From an uncultured Bacteroidota bacterium (GTDB lineage: Bacteria > Bacteroidota > Bacteroidia > Flavobacteriales > Flavobacteriaceae), in NCBI GenBank assembly GCA_902581145.1, contig CACHNE010000005.1:1-64000 (forward strand): a DNA stretch of 64,000 bases, written 5' to 3'. Under the pieces are notes generated by a model. The model saw only the letters and a list, made by a program, of their open reading frames with translations. It was not told where the DNA came from and made no database searches. The translations under genes were made by a program, and so were the position numbers. Of this stretch, positions 1 to 9,121 are shown one piece after another (positions within the stretch are counted from its first letter, which is position 1; the number at the start of each line of letters is the position of its first letter).

Positions 1-101
1 TTCTTATATTCAAAGCTCAAGTGATTGGTAATAAACTTGTTGATTTCAAATTTATTAATGAATTTATTTTGTGTTCTTTCTACTTTAATAATATAGCTCA
101 T
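1..101 (-). CDS. Partial hypothetical protein, N-terminal part only, cut by window start
   Basis: An open frame begins with ATG at 101 on the minus strand and stays open for 33 codons to the window edge. It starts MSYIIKVERTQNK and I recognise no family. A perfect TAnnTTTG-type box (TATTTTTG, 127 down to 120) lies 18 bases upstream, where a Bacteroidota promoter would be expected. That supports a real gene start divergent from the PorP/SprF-like gene. The fragment is too short to predict a function, and a chance open frame in AT-rich DNA remains possible. Confidence 0.4.
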   Translation of the reverse strand, partial: MSYIIKVERTQNKFINKFEINKFITNHLSFEYK

Positions 102-237
102 CTTCTATGATTCTTTTTGCAAAAATAGTAAATAAGAACCTTTACTAAAACATTTGATTAGATATGTCTATTAAAATTTATATATTTGACCGATTTGCAT
201 TTTAACGGTATAGTTATTGATGCTTTAAATCTGTTAC

Positions 238-1251
238 ATGAAGGCTAATCATCTTATTTTAACATTATTTGTATTGATAATTTTTAATACAAAGTCTTAT
301 GCTCAAGAGGGTTTACCAATATATTCTGATTATTTAACTGATAATTTTTATTTGTTATACCCTTCTATGGCGGGAGCATCTAATTGTACTAAAGTTAGAT
401 TTACTGGAAGAAAACAGTGGATGGATCAAAATGAGGCTCCAAATCTCCAAACAGTCAGTATAAATGGTAGAATTGGTGATTCAAAATCTGCACTAGGCAC
501 AATTGCATTTAAAGATCAAAATGGATATCACTCTCAATCTGGTGCATATGTAACTTATGCTCATCATATAATGTTTTCAAGAAGTGAATTAGACTTAGAC
601 ATGTTGTCATTTGGATTAAGCGCTGGAATGATACAATATAAACTTGATGAATCATCTTTTCTTGCGGGAGGTTTTGATCCCTTAATTTCAGGTTTCGAAC
701 AAAGCGCAACAGATTTTAATATTGATTTTGGATTTTCTTATCAATATTTAGATTTTTATGTACATGCTTCCATAAAAAATTTACTTAATAACGATGGTAT
801 TAATTTCAACGAACAAGGGTTGAGTTACAATAACTTAAGAACATACCTGTTTTCTACTGGCTATTTATTTTCTGATGCCTCAAATAACTGGTATTTTGAG
901 CCTTCATTAATGTTTGCTCACAAAGACGCGACAAAAGAAACATTTGCTGATATAAATTTTAAAGTTTATCGTGAAACCGATTTTGGTAGATTATGGGCAG
1001 GTCTTTCATATAGAAATAGTTTTGAAGGTGCTGAATATTTAAATTCACAAGATCAAATTAAAACGCAAAAACTTCAATACATTACTCCACTAGTTGGATT
1101 AGAATTCAACGGATTTGTTTTTGCTTATACCTACTCGTATCAATCTAATTCTGTTGTTTTTGATAACGGAGGATATCATCAATTAACTCTTGGGTTCAAT
1201 TTTGGATGCCGCAAACAGAGATATGACTGTAATTGTCCGTGGATCAAATAG
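238..1251 (+). CDS. PorP/SprF-family outer membrane protein
   Basis: The 337-residue protein has a signal peptide (about residues 1-22, ending before QEG) followed by a beta-rich body. The early block FYLLYPSMAGASN (about residues 37-49) is the PorP/SprF signature, and the length fits the family. Family members are outer membrane proteins tied to type IX secretion and gliding in Bacteroidota; many paralogs accompany adhesins, so the exact partner is unknown. The C-terminus carries a cysteine cluster (GCRKQRYDCNCPWIK), which is unusual and may form a disulfide or lipid anchor. The gene stands alone; the converging murI stop lies one base beyond its own stop. Family assignment is secure, role in secretion inferred. 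Confidence 0.85.
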   Translation: MKANHLILTLFVLIIFNTKSYAQEGLPIYSDYLTDNFYLLYPSMAGASNCTKVRFTGRKQWMDQNEAPNLQTVSINGRIGDSKSALGTIAFKDQNGYHSQSGAYVTYAHHIMFSRSELDLDMLSFGLSAGMIQYKLDESSFLAGGFDPLISGFEQSATDFNIDFGFSYQYLDFYVHASIKNLLNNDGINFNEQGLSYNNLRTYLFSTGYLFSDASNNWYFEPSLMFAHKDATKETFADINFKVYRETDFGRLWAGLSYRNSFEGAEYLNSQDQIKTQKLQYITPLVGLEFNGFVFAYTYSYQSNSVVFDNGGYHQLTLGFNFGCRKQRYDCNCPWIK

Positions 1252-1252
1252 T

Positions 1253-2032
1253 TTAGAATTCTAGATAATTCAACTTATATTCTTTCCTAATATATTTTTC
1301 TGATAGTTTTTTACCGTTGTAAAATATCTTTATATAACCTTTATTCTTATGAAGATTTAAGCTTTCATTTAAAATCAGTACATTTTTGATATGTTTATTT
1401 ACCGGGGTTATTGTATCAATAATTGATATTCTTGTGGGAAGAATTTCTTTTATATTGTCCTTTATATAATGATAATGGGTACACCCTAAAACTAAACAAT
1501 CAATATTTTTTTCTATCATCGGATTTAAATACAATGTCAAAATTGTATCTAGTTCTTTTTTCGAAATAATACCATCTTCAATAATATTAACTAGTTTATA
1601 ACCTATCTGTTCGTGAATTTTAATATCATTAATTTTATTATCATTCGTTGTCTCAAAAAATAATTTACTGTTCAGAGTTTTTTCTGTTGCAAGAATTCCA
1701 ATATTTTTTGTTTTAGTATAACTAATTGCTGGTTTTATCCCAGGTTCAATTCCAATGATTGGTATACCAATGACCTCTCTAAGTTTTTCTATTGCATTAG
1801 TTGTTGCTGTATTACATGCAATAACTATCGCCTTACAATTTAATTCAATCAGTTTTTCACAATTCTTAGTACTTAAAGAAATTATCTCTTTTTTTGATCT
1901 AGACCCATATGGACAATTTTTATTGTCTGCTAAAAATATAAAGTTTTCATTTGGTAACAATTCCTTCAATTTATCTAAAATTGATATACCACCAATTCCT
2001 GAATCAAAGAGTCCTATAGGTCTATTATCCAT
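1253..2032 (-). CDS. murI: Glutamate racemase
   Basis: MurI interconverts L- and D-glutamate in the cytoplasm and supplies D-Glu for the peptidoglycan stem peptide. The 259-residue protein shows the family motifs in order: DSGIGG at residues 10-15, catalytic Cys73 in ACNTAT, and the second catalytic Cys184 in GCTHYHY. Length and the ATG start (complement of CAT at 2030-2032) fit. It follows the ompH/bamA operon on the same strand, but a good hairpin terminator at 2042-2070 lies between them, so it probably has its own promoter or depends on read-through. It converges with the PorP/SprF-like gene with a one-base gap. Confidence 0.95.
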   Translation of the reverse strand: MDNRPIGLFDSGIGGISILDKLKELLPNENFIFLADNKNCPYGSRSKKEIISLSTKNCEKLIELNCKAIVIACNTATTNAIEKLREVIGIPIIGIEPGIKPAISYTKTKNIGILATEKTLNSKLFFETTNDNKINDIKIHEQIGYKLVNIIEDGIISKKELDTILTLYLNPMIEKNIDCLVLGCTHYHYIKDNIKEILPTRISIIDTITPVNKHIKNVLILNESLNLHKNKGYIKIFYNGKKLSEKYIRKEYKLNYLEF

Positions 2033-2041
2033 AATGTTTGT

Positions 2042-2070
2042 AAAAAAAAAGCTGCCTTTAAAGACAGCTT
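2042..2070 (-). terminator. Intrinsic terminator after the bamA-ompH operon
   Basis: Read on the minus strand, AAGCTGTC and GGCAGCTT form an 8-bp stem (one G-U pair) around a short TTTAAA loop, followed by nine or more T. It lies directly after the ompH gene ending at 2093 and before murI. Confidence 0.8.
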
Positions 2071-2092
2071 CTAAATTTTTGAAGATTTAATA

Positions 2093-2596
2093 TTAAAAGC
2101 CAAGTTCTTTCTTAACCTCCTCCATTAAATCAGTACCATTAGCAACGATTACCCCCTGTCCTTGAGTTGAGTCAAGTACGTAATCAAATCCTGATGCAAT
2201 AGCAACTTTATTTATTGCAGCTTGAGCCTTTTCAGTAATTGGTTTTAAAAGATCAAATTCTTTTTTTTGTAATTCCTGTTGAGCCTGTGCTTGATATTGT
2301 CTTATGCTTTGCTCCATTCCTTGAACTTCCTGAAGTCTTTTTGCATTTTCTTCATCAGTCTGAGCTGCAGCTTCAGTATCATACTGTTTTACTTTGCTTT
2401 GGAGTTCAGCGGCCATTGTTTGGATATCAGTTTCATATGTTTTTGCTAGTTTTTCTAATTCAGCTTTTGCGTCATTCATTTCAGGCATAGATGCTACCAG
2501 TTCAGTAGTATTAATATGAGCAACTTTTGATTGTGCAAATGATGTAAAACTTATTGCAAAAAGGAAAATTACTAATGATATTTTTATCTTTTTCAT
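2093..2596 (-). CDS. OmpH/Skp-family periplasmic chaperone
   Basis: Skp-like chaperones bind unfolded outer membrane proteins in the periplasm and hand them to the BAM complex. From the ATG at 2596 the product is 167 residues; a TTG two codons upstream (2602) is possible but less likely. It has a signal peptide ending in SFAQ (about residue 22), the conserved opening KVAHINTTELVASMPE, a long Gln/Glu/Lys/Ala-rich helical arm (about residues 45-115), and the C-terminal block AINKVAIASGFDYVLDST. It is the second of two tandem ompH genes downstream of bamA, the standard arrangement in Bacteroidota. The terminator at 2042-2070 closes the transcript. Confidence 0.9.
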   Translation of the reverse strand: MKKIKISLVIFLFAISFTSFAQSKVAHINTTELVASMPEMNDAKAELEKLAKTYETDIQTMAAELQSKVKQYDTEAAAQTDEENAKRLQEVQGMEQSIRQYQAQAQQELQKKEFDLLKPITEKAQAAINKVAIASGFDYVLDSTQGQGVIVANGTDLMEEVKKELGF

Positions 2597-2638
2597 AATC
2601 AATATTTTATGTTTTTAATTTTAATGTGAGTAAAGGTA

Positions 2639-3370
2639 CTAATCTTTTACTTTTCTTTTGTTACTATTTTTTTGTTTTCTTTGTTCTAACAACTCCTTAA
2701 CTGTTAACTTTTTGTCAGGAGTTGATACTTTTTCCTCTGAAGCATCATCTTTTTCTTTATTTTCAATTTCTGAAATAACCGTTGTTTCGTCAATTAGACT
2801 TTCATTTTCAATTTCTCTCTTGTCTTTTCTGGAATCAACTTTTTTTCTATTATTTGCTCTTGATATTGTTCTTAATATCTGATCACTTACGTCATATCTT
2901 TTATCAGAATATAGCATTACAATATCAGCGGATTTATCAAAGATAAAATCATAATTTCTTGACTTTGCTAATTCTCTAATAGCATTAAATATTTGATCCT
3001 GTATAGGTTGTATCAGTTGTTGTTTTTGTATGATAAGATCTCCTCTGGGCCCAAATCTTTTTTGTTGGTATTCACTCAATTCTTCTTCATCAATTAAAAT
3101 TTCTTCTTCTATTTCTTCTATCATTTCACTAGTTAAAAGTATTCTTTCTGACTTTAGTGATTCTTTTTTTTGATCAATTTTTCTAGATCTTTCTTCTATT
3201 TCTTTTTTCCAATCACCAGCTTTTTCTTCTAGTCTTTTGGAAATCTGATTGTATTCAGGCAGATTTTCAAGTATATATTCGGTATCAATATATCCTATTT
3301 TTATACCTCTTTGCGCAAAAATAAAGTTGGAGGTTAGAAATAATAATATAAAAAAATAGCTTTTTTTCAT
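2639..3370 (-). CDS. OmpH/Skp-family periplasmic chaperone with charged C-terminal tail
   Basis: The 243-residue protein has a signal peptide (about residues 1-19, ending FAQ), the Skp opening IKIGYIDTEYILENLPEY, a highly charged coiled-coil arm with many Lys/Glu (about residues 45-115), and the Skp closing block ELAKSRNYDFIFDKS. Unlike its downstream neighbour it carries about 75 further residues, low complexity and rich in Lys, Glu and Ser, which are not part of the Skp fold. It sits 36 bases after bamA and 36 bases before the second ompH, so the three genes are very likely cotranscribed and act together in outer membrane protein assembly. Confidence 0.9.
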   Translation of the reverse strand: MKKSYFFILLFLTSNFIFAQRGIKIGYIDTEYILENLPEYNQISKRLEEKAGDWKKEIEERSRKIDQKKESLKSERILLTSEMIEEIEEEILIDEEELSEYQQKRFGPRGDLIIQKQQLIQPIQDQIFNAIRELAKSRNYDFIFDKSADIVMLYSDKRYDVSDQILRTISRANNRKKVDSRKDKREIENESLIDETTVISEIENKEKDDASEEKVSTPDKKLTVKELLEQRKQKNSNKRKVKD

Positions 3371-3406
3371 GATAATTTAGAACGTAAAAATAGTCCAAAT
3401 ATTTTA

Positions 3407-6007
3407 TTAAAAGTTTTGTCCAAATATAAAATGTGTTTCCCAACCATGTTTTGATGATTGGCCTGGCACAGGATCAAATCCATGACCAAAGTCAATACCT
3501 AAAAGACCAAACTGTGGCATAAATAACCTAACTCCAATACCCGCAGATCTTTTAAGAAGAAAAGGATCAAAATCTCTAAAACTATTATATGAAGACCCCC
3601 CTTCAATGAATGTGAGAGCAAATATTTTTGCTTGTTCACCCAGACTTATTGGATACCTTAGCTCAAGTGAATATTTATTATATATAGAGCCACCATCTTG
3701 TGCGGATAGAGACTGATTAGGATAACCTCTCAAAGGTATATTTTCTCTACCATCAAGATTATACATTCCCATTCCATCTCCACCAAGGAAAAATCTCTCA
3801 AACGGAATAACTCCTCTATCATTATTATATGCACCTAAAAATCCAAATTCAAAAGCAGGTCTTAAAACTAATTTTTTGGTTAAAGCTGTAAACCATTCAC
3901 CTTTGAACTTGATTTTATAAAACTCAAGCCATTTATATCTCTCTTGGTCAATTTCGGCTATTCTATCACCAGCTGATGTGTTTGTTGGGTCAACTCCAAG
4001 TTGGTCAACTAAATCATCCCTTTCATCTTTTAAAGCTTTGTAATCTACATCATTAAATGCCGAGTAAGGAAAGGTAAGTTTTGCCGATAGTGTAAAATTT
4101 GAGCCGCCAGTCGGATAAATTGGATCTGTATAAGTATTATTCCTACTTAAAGCTACTGTGTAGGACAAATTATTTGATGATCCGTTCCCAAAAGTAAATA
4201 ATCCAGTATTATATTCATTAAGATCATAGTACTGAAAACCAATAAATTGAGACAGTGTAAAGTAATCATCTGGAACAGTAAGTCTTTTTGCTAAACCTAC
4301 AGAAACACCAGAAATATTAAAATACCTTGATTTATCTGCAGTATAGTTATATGGATTAAACATAAACTGTTTAGTTTGTGAAAGTTGAACGGAGAATTGA
4401 ACAGGTCTTTTACCACCTAACCACGGTTCGGTAAAATTAAAACTATTAACTGTGTAAAATCTACTTGCCTGTAATCTTAAAGCCAGTCTTTGGCCATCAC
4501 CCATTGGTATCGGGGTGTAAGCTTCTTTTTTGAAAATATCTTTAATAGAAAAATTATTAAAAGACAATCCGATAGTACCTATAAATCCACCACCACCATA
4601 ACCACCTTGAAGTTCAATTTGACTAGATCCAGTTTCAACAAGAGTGTATTCCAAATCAACCGTTCCATCATTAGGATTTATATTTTTAAAATCAGGTGAA
4701 ATCAATTGTGGATCAAAAAAACCTAATTGACCTAGCTCTCTTAATGACCTAAAAACATTAGCCTTACTGTAAAGCTGACCAGGTCGTGTTCTGATCTCTC
4801 TGTAAATTACGTGATCGTTTGTTTTGTTATTTCCTACAACAGATATTTTATTGAAGTATGCAGGTTTTCCCTCATTAATTCTTATTTCTAAATCTATAAC
4901 ATTACCATCAGCATTTACCTCAACTGGTGTGATAGATGAAAAAAGATAACCGTTATTTTGATATAGATTACTCAAATCATCAGCATCTGGATCAGATCTA
5001 TCAGCGATCCTTTTTTCTAATTCAACTCCATTATATGTGTCTCCTTCTTTAATTTTTAATATTTGATTTAGTTGCTGATCTGTGTATACACTATTACCTA
5101 AATATTCTATTTTCCCAAATGTGTATTTAGAACCTTCGATTAGCGAGATTGAAACATCAATCTGCTGATTATCATTATTTAATATTGTATCAGAAACAAC
5201 TCTTGCATCTCTAAAACCATTTTCTTTATACTTATCAACTAAGCTGGCAAGGTCTTCTTTGAAATCATCAGGAACATATTTTGATCTCTTGAAAATTCTG
5301 TAAAATTTTCTTTTTTTAGTATTTTTCATCGCTTTTTCTAGAGTCTTAGATTTAAGCTCACTTATTCCCTCAAATTGGATTTTGTTAATCTTTATTTTGT
5401 TTCCTTTTTTGATATCTAAGGACATTTTGACTTTTGATTTTTTTGAGGAATCAATTACTTCTTCTGTTTTAATGATTACTTTGGCGTTTAGAAATCCTTT
5501 TTTTCTGTATTTATTTTCTAAATAATTTTTGGTGGTAGTAATTAGATTTTCTGTTACTTTTACCCCTGTCTGAAGTTTATTTTCTTTTATTATTTCTTCA
5601 ATTTTTCTCTTTTTAACTCCAGTAATTTTTAAATCAGTTAATTCAGGTAAGTCGTATAATTCAATCTCAAGATCAATAACCCCATTTTCAATGTTAGTTT
5701 TATAAACATCAACAGAACTAAAAAGGTTCGAACCCCATAGTTTTTTTATGGCATTACTAAGTTTTTCTCCGGGGATACTGATTGCATCACCTTCTTTAAG
5801 CCCTGAAAAAGTTACAATTGTTATCGGACTAAAAGAGGTGTTTCCAGATACCTCAATTTCTCCAATAGTGTATCTTTCTATATTCTTTTGTGATAGAGAT
5901 AAGTTTGAAAACAAAAGTACTAGAGTCAGTAATATTAACTTAATGCCCTGAAAGTGCTTTTTATTTACGCCTTTTATTTTATTTGATCTGTTCACTAGTT
6001 TTTCCAA
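3407..6007 (-). CDS. bamA: Outer membrane protein assembly factor BamA
   Basis: BamA is the core of the machine that inserts beta-barrel proteins into the outer membrane. The 866-residue product has a signal region (about residues 22-40), five POTRA-type repeats in the first half (for example YTIGEIEVSGNTSF near residue 46 and YTFGKIEYLGNSVY near residue 295), and a C-terminal Omp85 barrel with the late block GIGVRLFMPQFGLLGIDFG. It ends in a terminal Phe, the usual barrel-insertion signal. The first codon is TTG at 6007, inside the end of uppS (29-base overlap); a GTG at 5995 is an alternative. No ATG lies before the signal peptide. The order uppS-bamA-ompH-ompH is conserved in the phylum. 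Confidence 0.93.
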   Translation of the reverse strand: MEKLVNRSNKIKGVNKKHFQGIKLILLTLVLLFSNLSLSQKNIERYTIGEIEVSGNTSFSPITIVTFSGLKEGDAISIPGEKLSNAIKKLWGSNLFSSVDVYKTNIENGVIDLEIELYDLPELTDLKITGVKKRKIEEIIKENKLQTGVKVTENLITTTKNYLENKYRKKGFLNAKVIIKTEEVIDSSKKSKVKMSLDIKKGNKIKINKIQFEGISELKSKTLEKAMKNTKKRKFYRIFKRSKYVPDDFKEDLASLVDKYKENGFRDARVVSDTILNNDNQQIDVSISLIEGSKYTFGKIEYLGNSVYTDQQLNQILKIKEGDTYNGVELEKRIADRSDPDADDLSNLYQNNGYLFSSITPVEVNADGNVIDLEIRINEGKPAYFNKISVVGNNKTNDHVIYREIRTRPGQLYSKANVFRSLRELGQLGFFDPQLISPDFKNINPNDGTVDLEYTLVETGSSQIELQGGYGGGGFIGTIGLSFNNFSIKDIFKKEAYTPIPMGDGQRLALRLQASRFYTVNSFNFTEPWLGGKRPVQFSVQLSQTKQFMFNPYNYTADKSRYFNISGVSVGLAKRLTVPDDYFTLSQFIGFQYYDLNEYNTGLFTFGNGSSNNLSYTVALSRNNTYTDPIYPTGGSNFTLSAKLTFPYSAFNDVDYKALKDERDDLVDQLGVDPTNTSAGDRIAEIDQERYKWLEFYKIKFKGEWFTALTKKLVLRPAFEFGFLGAYNNDRGVIPFERFFLGGDGMGMYNLDGRENIPLRGYPNQSLSAQDGGSIYNKYSLELRYPISLGEQAKIFALTFIEGGSSYNSFRDFDPFLLKRSAGIGVRLFMPQFGLLGIDFGHGFDPVPGQSSKHGWETHFIFGQNF

Positions 6008-6716
6008 ATCTTCTTTCTCTGCTTTGATAACTAATTATCGCCTTATATAAATCTTTTTTTCTGAAGTCTGGCCATAATTTTTTTGTAAAGTATAGCTCAG
6101 AGTATGCAATTTGCCAAAGTAAAAAGTTACTGATTCTTTTTTCACCACTAGTCCTAATCAGTAGGTCCACATCTGGTAAATTACGGGTGTAAAGATGGTC
6201 ATTTATTACGGTTTCGTCAATATTTTTGGAAGAAATTATGTTATTTTTAACTTTATCTGATAGTTCTCTGACCACATTTACTATTTCACTGCGACTTCCG
6301 TAGCTTAATGCCAGTGTTAAAGTCAATTTTGAATTATCTTTAGTTTCTTCTTTAACTTTTTCTAAATAATTACCGATTTTTTTTGGCATCCTACTTAGAT
6401 TTCCAATTGTTTCAAATCTAATATTGTTTTTATTTAAAGTTTTTAATTCGTCCCTTAGCGATAAAAACAACAATTGCATCAGAAAGTCAACTTCTAATTT
6501 TGGTCTATTCCAATTTTCTGTTGAAAAAGCATAAAGGGTCAAATTTTTTACGCCGAGTTCAGCGCAACATTCCACAATTTTTCTGACGGATTTTCTACCT
6601 TCGCGATGACCATTTTCCCGTCTTAGACCTCTTTTTTTTGCCCACCTACCATTTCCGTCCATGATTACTGCTACATGTCTAGGTATATTACTTTTGTCAA
6701 TGTCTTTTAAACTCAT
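5979..6716 (-). CDS. uppS: Isoprenyl transferase (undecaprenyl diphosphate synthase)
   Basis: The enzyme makes the C55 undecaprenyl diphosphate carrier for peptidoglycan and O-antigen from farnesyl and isopentenyl diphosphates. The 245-residue protein has the family motifs: HVAVIMDGNGRWAKKRG (residues 14-30, with the catalytic Asp), FSTENWNRP, and RTSGEKRISNFLLWQ followed by SELYF near the C-terminus. It starts with ATG at 6716 and shares the four bases ATGA with the end of the DUF6089 gene; its 3' end overlaps the bamA start. Translational coupling along the operon is likely. Confidence 0.96.
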   Translation of the reverse strand: MSLKDIDKSNIPRHVAVIMDGNGRWAKKRGLRRENGHREGRKSVRKIVECCAELGVKNLTLYAFSTENWNRPKLEVDFLMQLLFLSLRDELKTLNKNNIRFETIGNLSRMPKKIGNYLEKVKEETKDNSKLTLTLALSYGSRSEIVNVVRELSDKVKNNIISSKNIDETVINDHLYTRNLPDVDLLIRTSGEKRISNFLLWQIAYSELYFTKKLWPDFRKKDLYKAIISYQSRERRFGKTSEQIK

Positions 6717-7405
6717 TTCCCAATATTACAATAACATGGATTTCTACCAAATGTATATGTCACGGTAAATGTAGAAAACATATACCAATCATCATTGTTA
6801 ATATTTCCAAAATTATAATTTAAATTATCGTTTGAAATATTATTGCCGTCTATTTTATCTGTGAAGGTATATCTGGCACCAAACTCAAATGCAAATAAAA
6901 GCTTGTCAAGAATTCTGTATTTCATTCCAACTACCATTGGAATTCCAAAAGTCGATTTGTTTTGTTTTGAATTTATTATAACATTATTTACTAAAAGCTG
7001 CTCTTGAAATGTTGTATATATAATACCAGAGTAAATATATGGTGAAAACAACACATCATAATCATGTAGGTCGTAATCCAAAAAATTAAATTCCATACCC
7101 AATGATAATTCATTAATCGGAGTTTCAAAATTATATCCTCTTTCTATTCTTCTGGGATCACTTGAATCTAAATCATCGGCAGATAAAGTAGATTTATTAT
7201 ATGAGATTCTGTAAGAGTGTCTAGCGCTTCTATTCCATTTAAAAACAGCACCAAAAGTGTTTTCACTAGGGTTTATAAATGTTGTATTTCCAACATCTCC
7301 AATAAAATTTGATTTTCCATATGTAAATCCTAATTCATATATCTGAGAAAGGGACACTTGAGTAAAAAGAATAAAAAATAGTATTTTTTGCCAGTTGAAT
7401 TTCAA
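6713..7405 (-). CDS. DUF6089-like outer membrane beta-barrel protein
   Basis: The 230-residue protein has a short signal peptide (about residues 1-20, ending SLSQ) and then alternating beta-strand sequence typical of a small outer membrane barrel. It opens with YELGFTYGKSNFIGDVG and closes with YTFGRNPCYCNIGK. In Bacteroidota a protein of this kind (DUF6089) is regularly encoded between nadK and uppS/bamA, which matches the position here. The function is unknown; a role in envelope assembly is inferred only from context. The first codon is TTG at 7405, with no ATG before the signal peptide. Confidence 0.75.
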   Translation of the reverse strand: MKFNWQKILFFILFTQVSLSQIYELGFTYGKSNFIGDVGNTTFINPSENTFGAVFKWNRSARHSYRISYNKSTLSADDLDSSDPRRIERGYNFETPINELSLGMEFNFLDYDLHDYDVLFSPYIYSGIIYTTFQEQLLVNNVIINSKQNKSTFGIPMVVGMKYRILDKLLFAFEFGARYTFTDKIDGNNISNDNLNYNFGNINNDDWYMFSTFTVTYTFGRNPCYCNIGK

Positions 7406-7444
7406 AATATTTTTATTTAAGACATAAACTATAATTAACTAAAA

Positions 7445-8314
7445 TTATTGTTCAGTTCTCCTGTCTTTTCCCCACATCAATTTTTCTCTTAGTGTATTAA
7501 TATAGCTATCCTCTTCAAATTCAACCATCTTTAAGAAATAGGGCGCTTTTGAAATATTAATTTTTGAATCGATATTCACTGAAAATATTTGGGAGTCAGC
7601 CGAAACAAAATACTCATTTTCTCTTCCGTTAATTGAAATTTCAATCTTTTTGTTGTCAGAAATTACAAGCGGTCTAGCATTCAAATTGTGCGGAGCTATA
7701 GGAGTTAAAACAAGGTTTTTACTATCAGGCATAATTATAGGTCCTCCACAGCTTAGTGAATATCCTGTAGAACCAGTAGGAGTTGAAATAATTAAACCAT
7801 CAGCCCAATAAGTATTTAAATATTGATCATTTAATTTTGTGTCAATGGTTATCAAGGATGTAGTATTTTTTCTAGAAATTGAAATCTCATTCAGAGCATT
7901 TTTTGTTTTTCCCTCGAATTCAACCTGGATTATTGTTCTTTCGGAAATACGATAATTTGAATTTTTGATTTTCTCTATGATCGAATCAATTATTTCAATA
8001 GGCGAGTTTGCTAGAAATCCAAGCCTTCCCTTATTTAATCCAATTATAGGAATTGAAAGTTCACCAATTTCATTTGCAGATCTTAAAATAGTACCATCAC
8101 CACCAATTGAGATTACGAAATCATATTCATTAGAGAGTTTTTCAACTTTACTGAAATTAAAATCTCCGTTATAATTGTCAAGTTTAGATATTAAATCAAA
8201 AGATTGGCTATCAACATCATAATCTAGTTGATGTTTGTCAAGGCTTTTAAAAACAGAAAATATGTGGTCATTATTTTCGTTTGAATCTAGTTTGGTGAAA
8301 AGTGCAAATTTCAA
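7445..8314 (-). CDS. nadK: NAD kinase
   Basis: NadK phosphorylates NAD to NADP in the cytoplasm. The 289-residue protein carries the GGDGT motif (in SIGGDGTILRSANE, about residues 74-87), GLNKGRLGFLAN, and the second family block DGLIISTPTGSTGYSLSCGGP (split around residues 170-190) that binds NAD. The start is TTG at 8314; no ATG is near, and the sequence after TTG aligns with the usual N-terminus. It heads the minus-strand envelope operon, 39 bases before the DUF6089 gene. A TAATTTTG box (8355 down to 8348, minus) could be its promoter. Confidence 0.95.
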   Translation of the reverse strand: MKFALFTKLDSNENNDHIFSVFKSLDKHQLDYDVDSQSFDLISKLDNYNGDFNFSKVEKLSNEYDFVISIGGDGTILRSANEIGELSIPIIGLNKGRLGFLANSPIEIIDSIIEKIKNSNYRISERTIIQVEFEGKTKNALNEISISRKNTTSLITIDTKLNDQYLNTYWADGLIISTPTGSTGYSLSCGGPIIMPDSKNLVLTPIAPHNLNARPLVISDNKKIEISINGRENEYFVSADSQIFSVNIDSKINISKAPYFLKMVEFEEDSYINTLREKLMWGKDRRTEQ

Positions 8315-8347
8315 AATTTTATCTAAAATTACTGTCCATTAAAGGAT

Positions 8348-8355
8348 CAAAATTA
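8348..8355 (-). promoter_or_regulatory. Candidate -7 box for the nadK operon
   Basis: TAATTTTG on the minus strand fits the Bacteroidota -7 consensus TAnnTTTG exactly and lies 33 bases before the nadK start. No TTG element is found at the expected distance, and such boxes occur by chance in AT-rich DNA. Confidence 0.35.
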
Positions 8356-8368
8356 AGTAAAAATAAAT

Positions 8369-8376
8369 TAGTTTTG
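8369..8376 (+). promoter_or_regulatory. Candidate -7 box for pdxJ
   Basis: TAGTTTTG matches TAnnTTTG exactly, 28 bases before the pdxJ ATG and back to back with the candidate nadK box. No -33 TTG is seen. Confidence 0.4.
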
Positions 8377-8404
8377 CGTAAAATATTTTGGATCTAATTT
8401 AAAT

Positions 8405-9118
8405 ATGACTAAGCTTAGTGTAAACATAAATAAAATTGCAACCCTGAGAAATTCAAGAGGGGGAAATTACCCAAATGTTTGTGACTTTGCATTTGATATT
8501 CAAAATTTTGGCGCACAGGGAATAACAGTTCATCCAAGGCCTGATGAAAGACATATTAGATATCAAGATGTTTATGATTTAAAAAAAGTTGTAAATACTG
8601 AGTTTAATATTGAGGGTAATCCGATTGAAAAATTTATAAGTATGGTTACGGAAGTCAAACCAACTCAGGTTACATTGGTACCAGATGCTATTGATGCTAT
8701 CACTTCAAACTCTGGATGGGATACAGTTAAAAACAAGACTTTTTTAAAGGAAGTAGTTAATGAATTTAAATCATACGGAATCCGAACTTCGATATTTTTG
8801 GACCCAAATACTAAGTTTATAGAATCTGTTTGCGAAATTAACCCTGATAGAGTAGAATTATACACTGAAGAATATGCAAGAGAATTTCCTAATGATAATT
8901 TCAAAGCAATAAATAAATATTCGATCTGTGCAAAAGAGATTAATGACGTTGGAATAGGAGTAAATGCTGGTCACGATCTATCACTGAAAAATATTAAGTT
9001 CTTCAAGCAAAACATTGACAATCTTCTTGAAGTTTCAATTGGGCATGCTTTAATAACCGAGAGCCTATATTTTGGTTTAGAAAGGACAATTAAAAGCTAT
9101 TTAGATTATTTATCATAG
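8405..9118 (+). CDS. pdxJ: Pyridoxine 5'-phosphate synthase
   Basis: PdxJ condenses 1-deoxyxylulose 5-phosphate with 3-amino-2-oxopropyl phosphate to give pyridoxine 5'-phosphate (vitamin B6). The 237-residue TIM-barrel protein has LSVNINKIATLRNSRGG at the start, the substrate-binding block ITVHPRPDERHIRYQDV (about residues 44-60), the EVKPTQVTLVPD strand, and a late GVNAGHDLS and SIGHALI. Length and start fit the family. The downstream hydrolase gene begins within four bases, so the two are probably cotranscribed. Confidence 0.96.
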   Translation: MTKLSVNINKIATLRNSRGGNYPNVCDFAFDIQNFGAQGITVHPRPDERHIRYQDVYDLKKVVNTEFNIEGNPIEKFISMVTEVKPTQVTLVPDAIDAITSNSGWDTVKNKTFLKEVVNEFKSYGIRTSIFLDPNTKFIESVCEINPDRVELYTEEYAREFPNDNFKAINKYSICAKEINDVGIGVNAGHDLSLKNIKFFKQNIDNLLEVSIGHALITESLYFGLERTIKSYLDYLS

Positions 9119-9121
9119 GTG

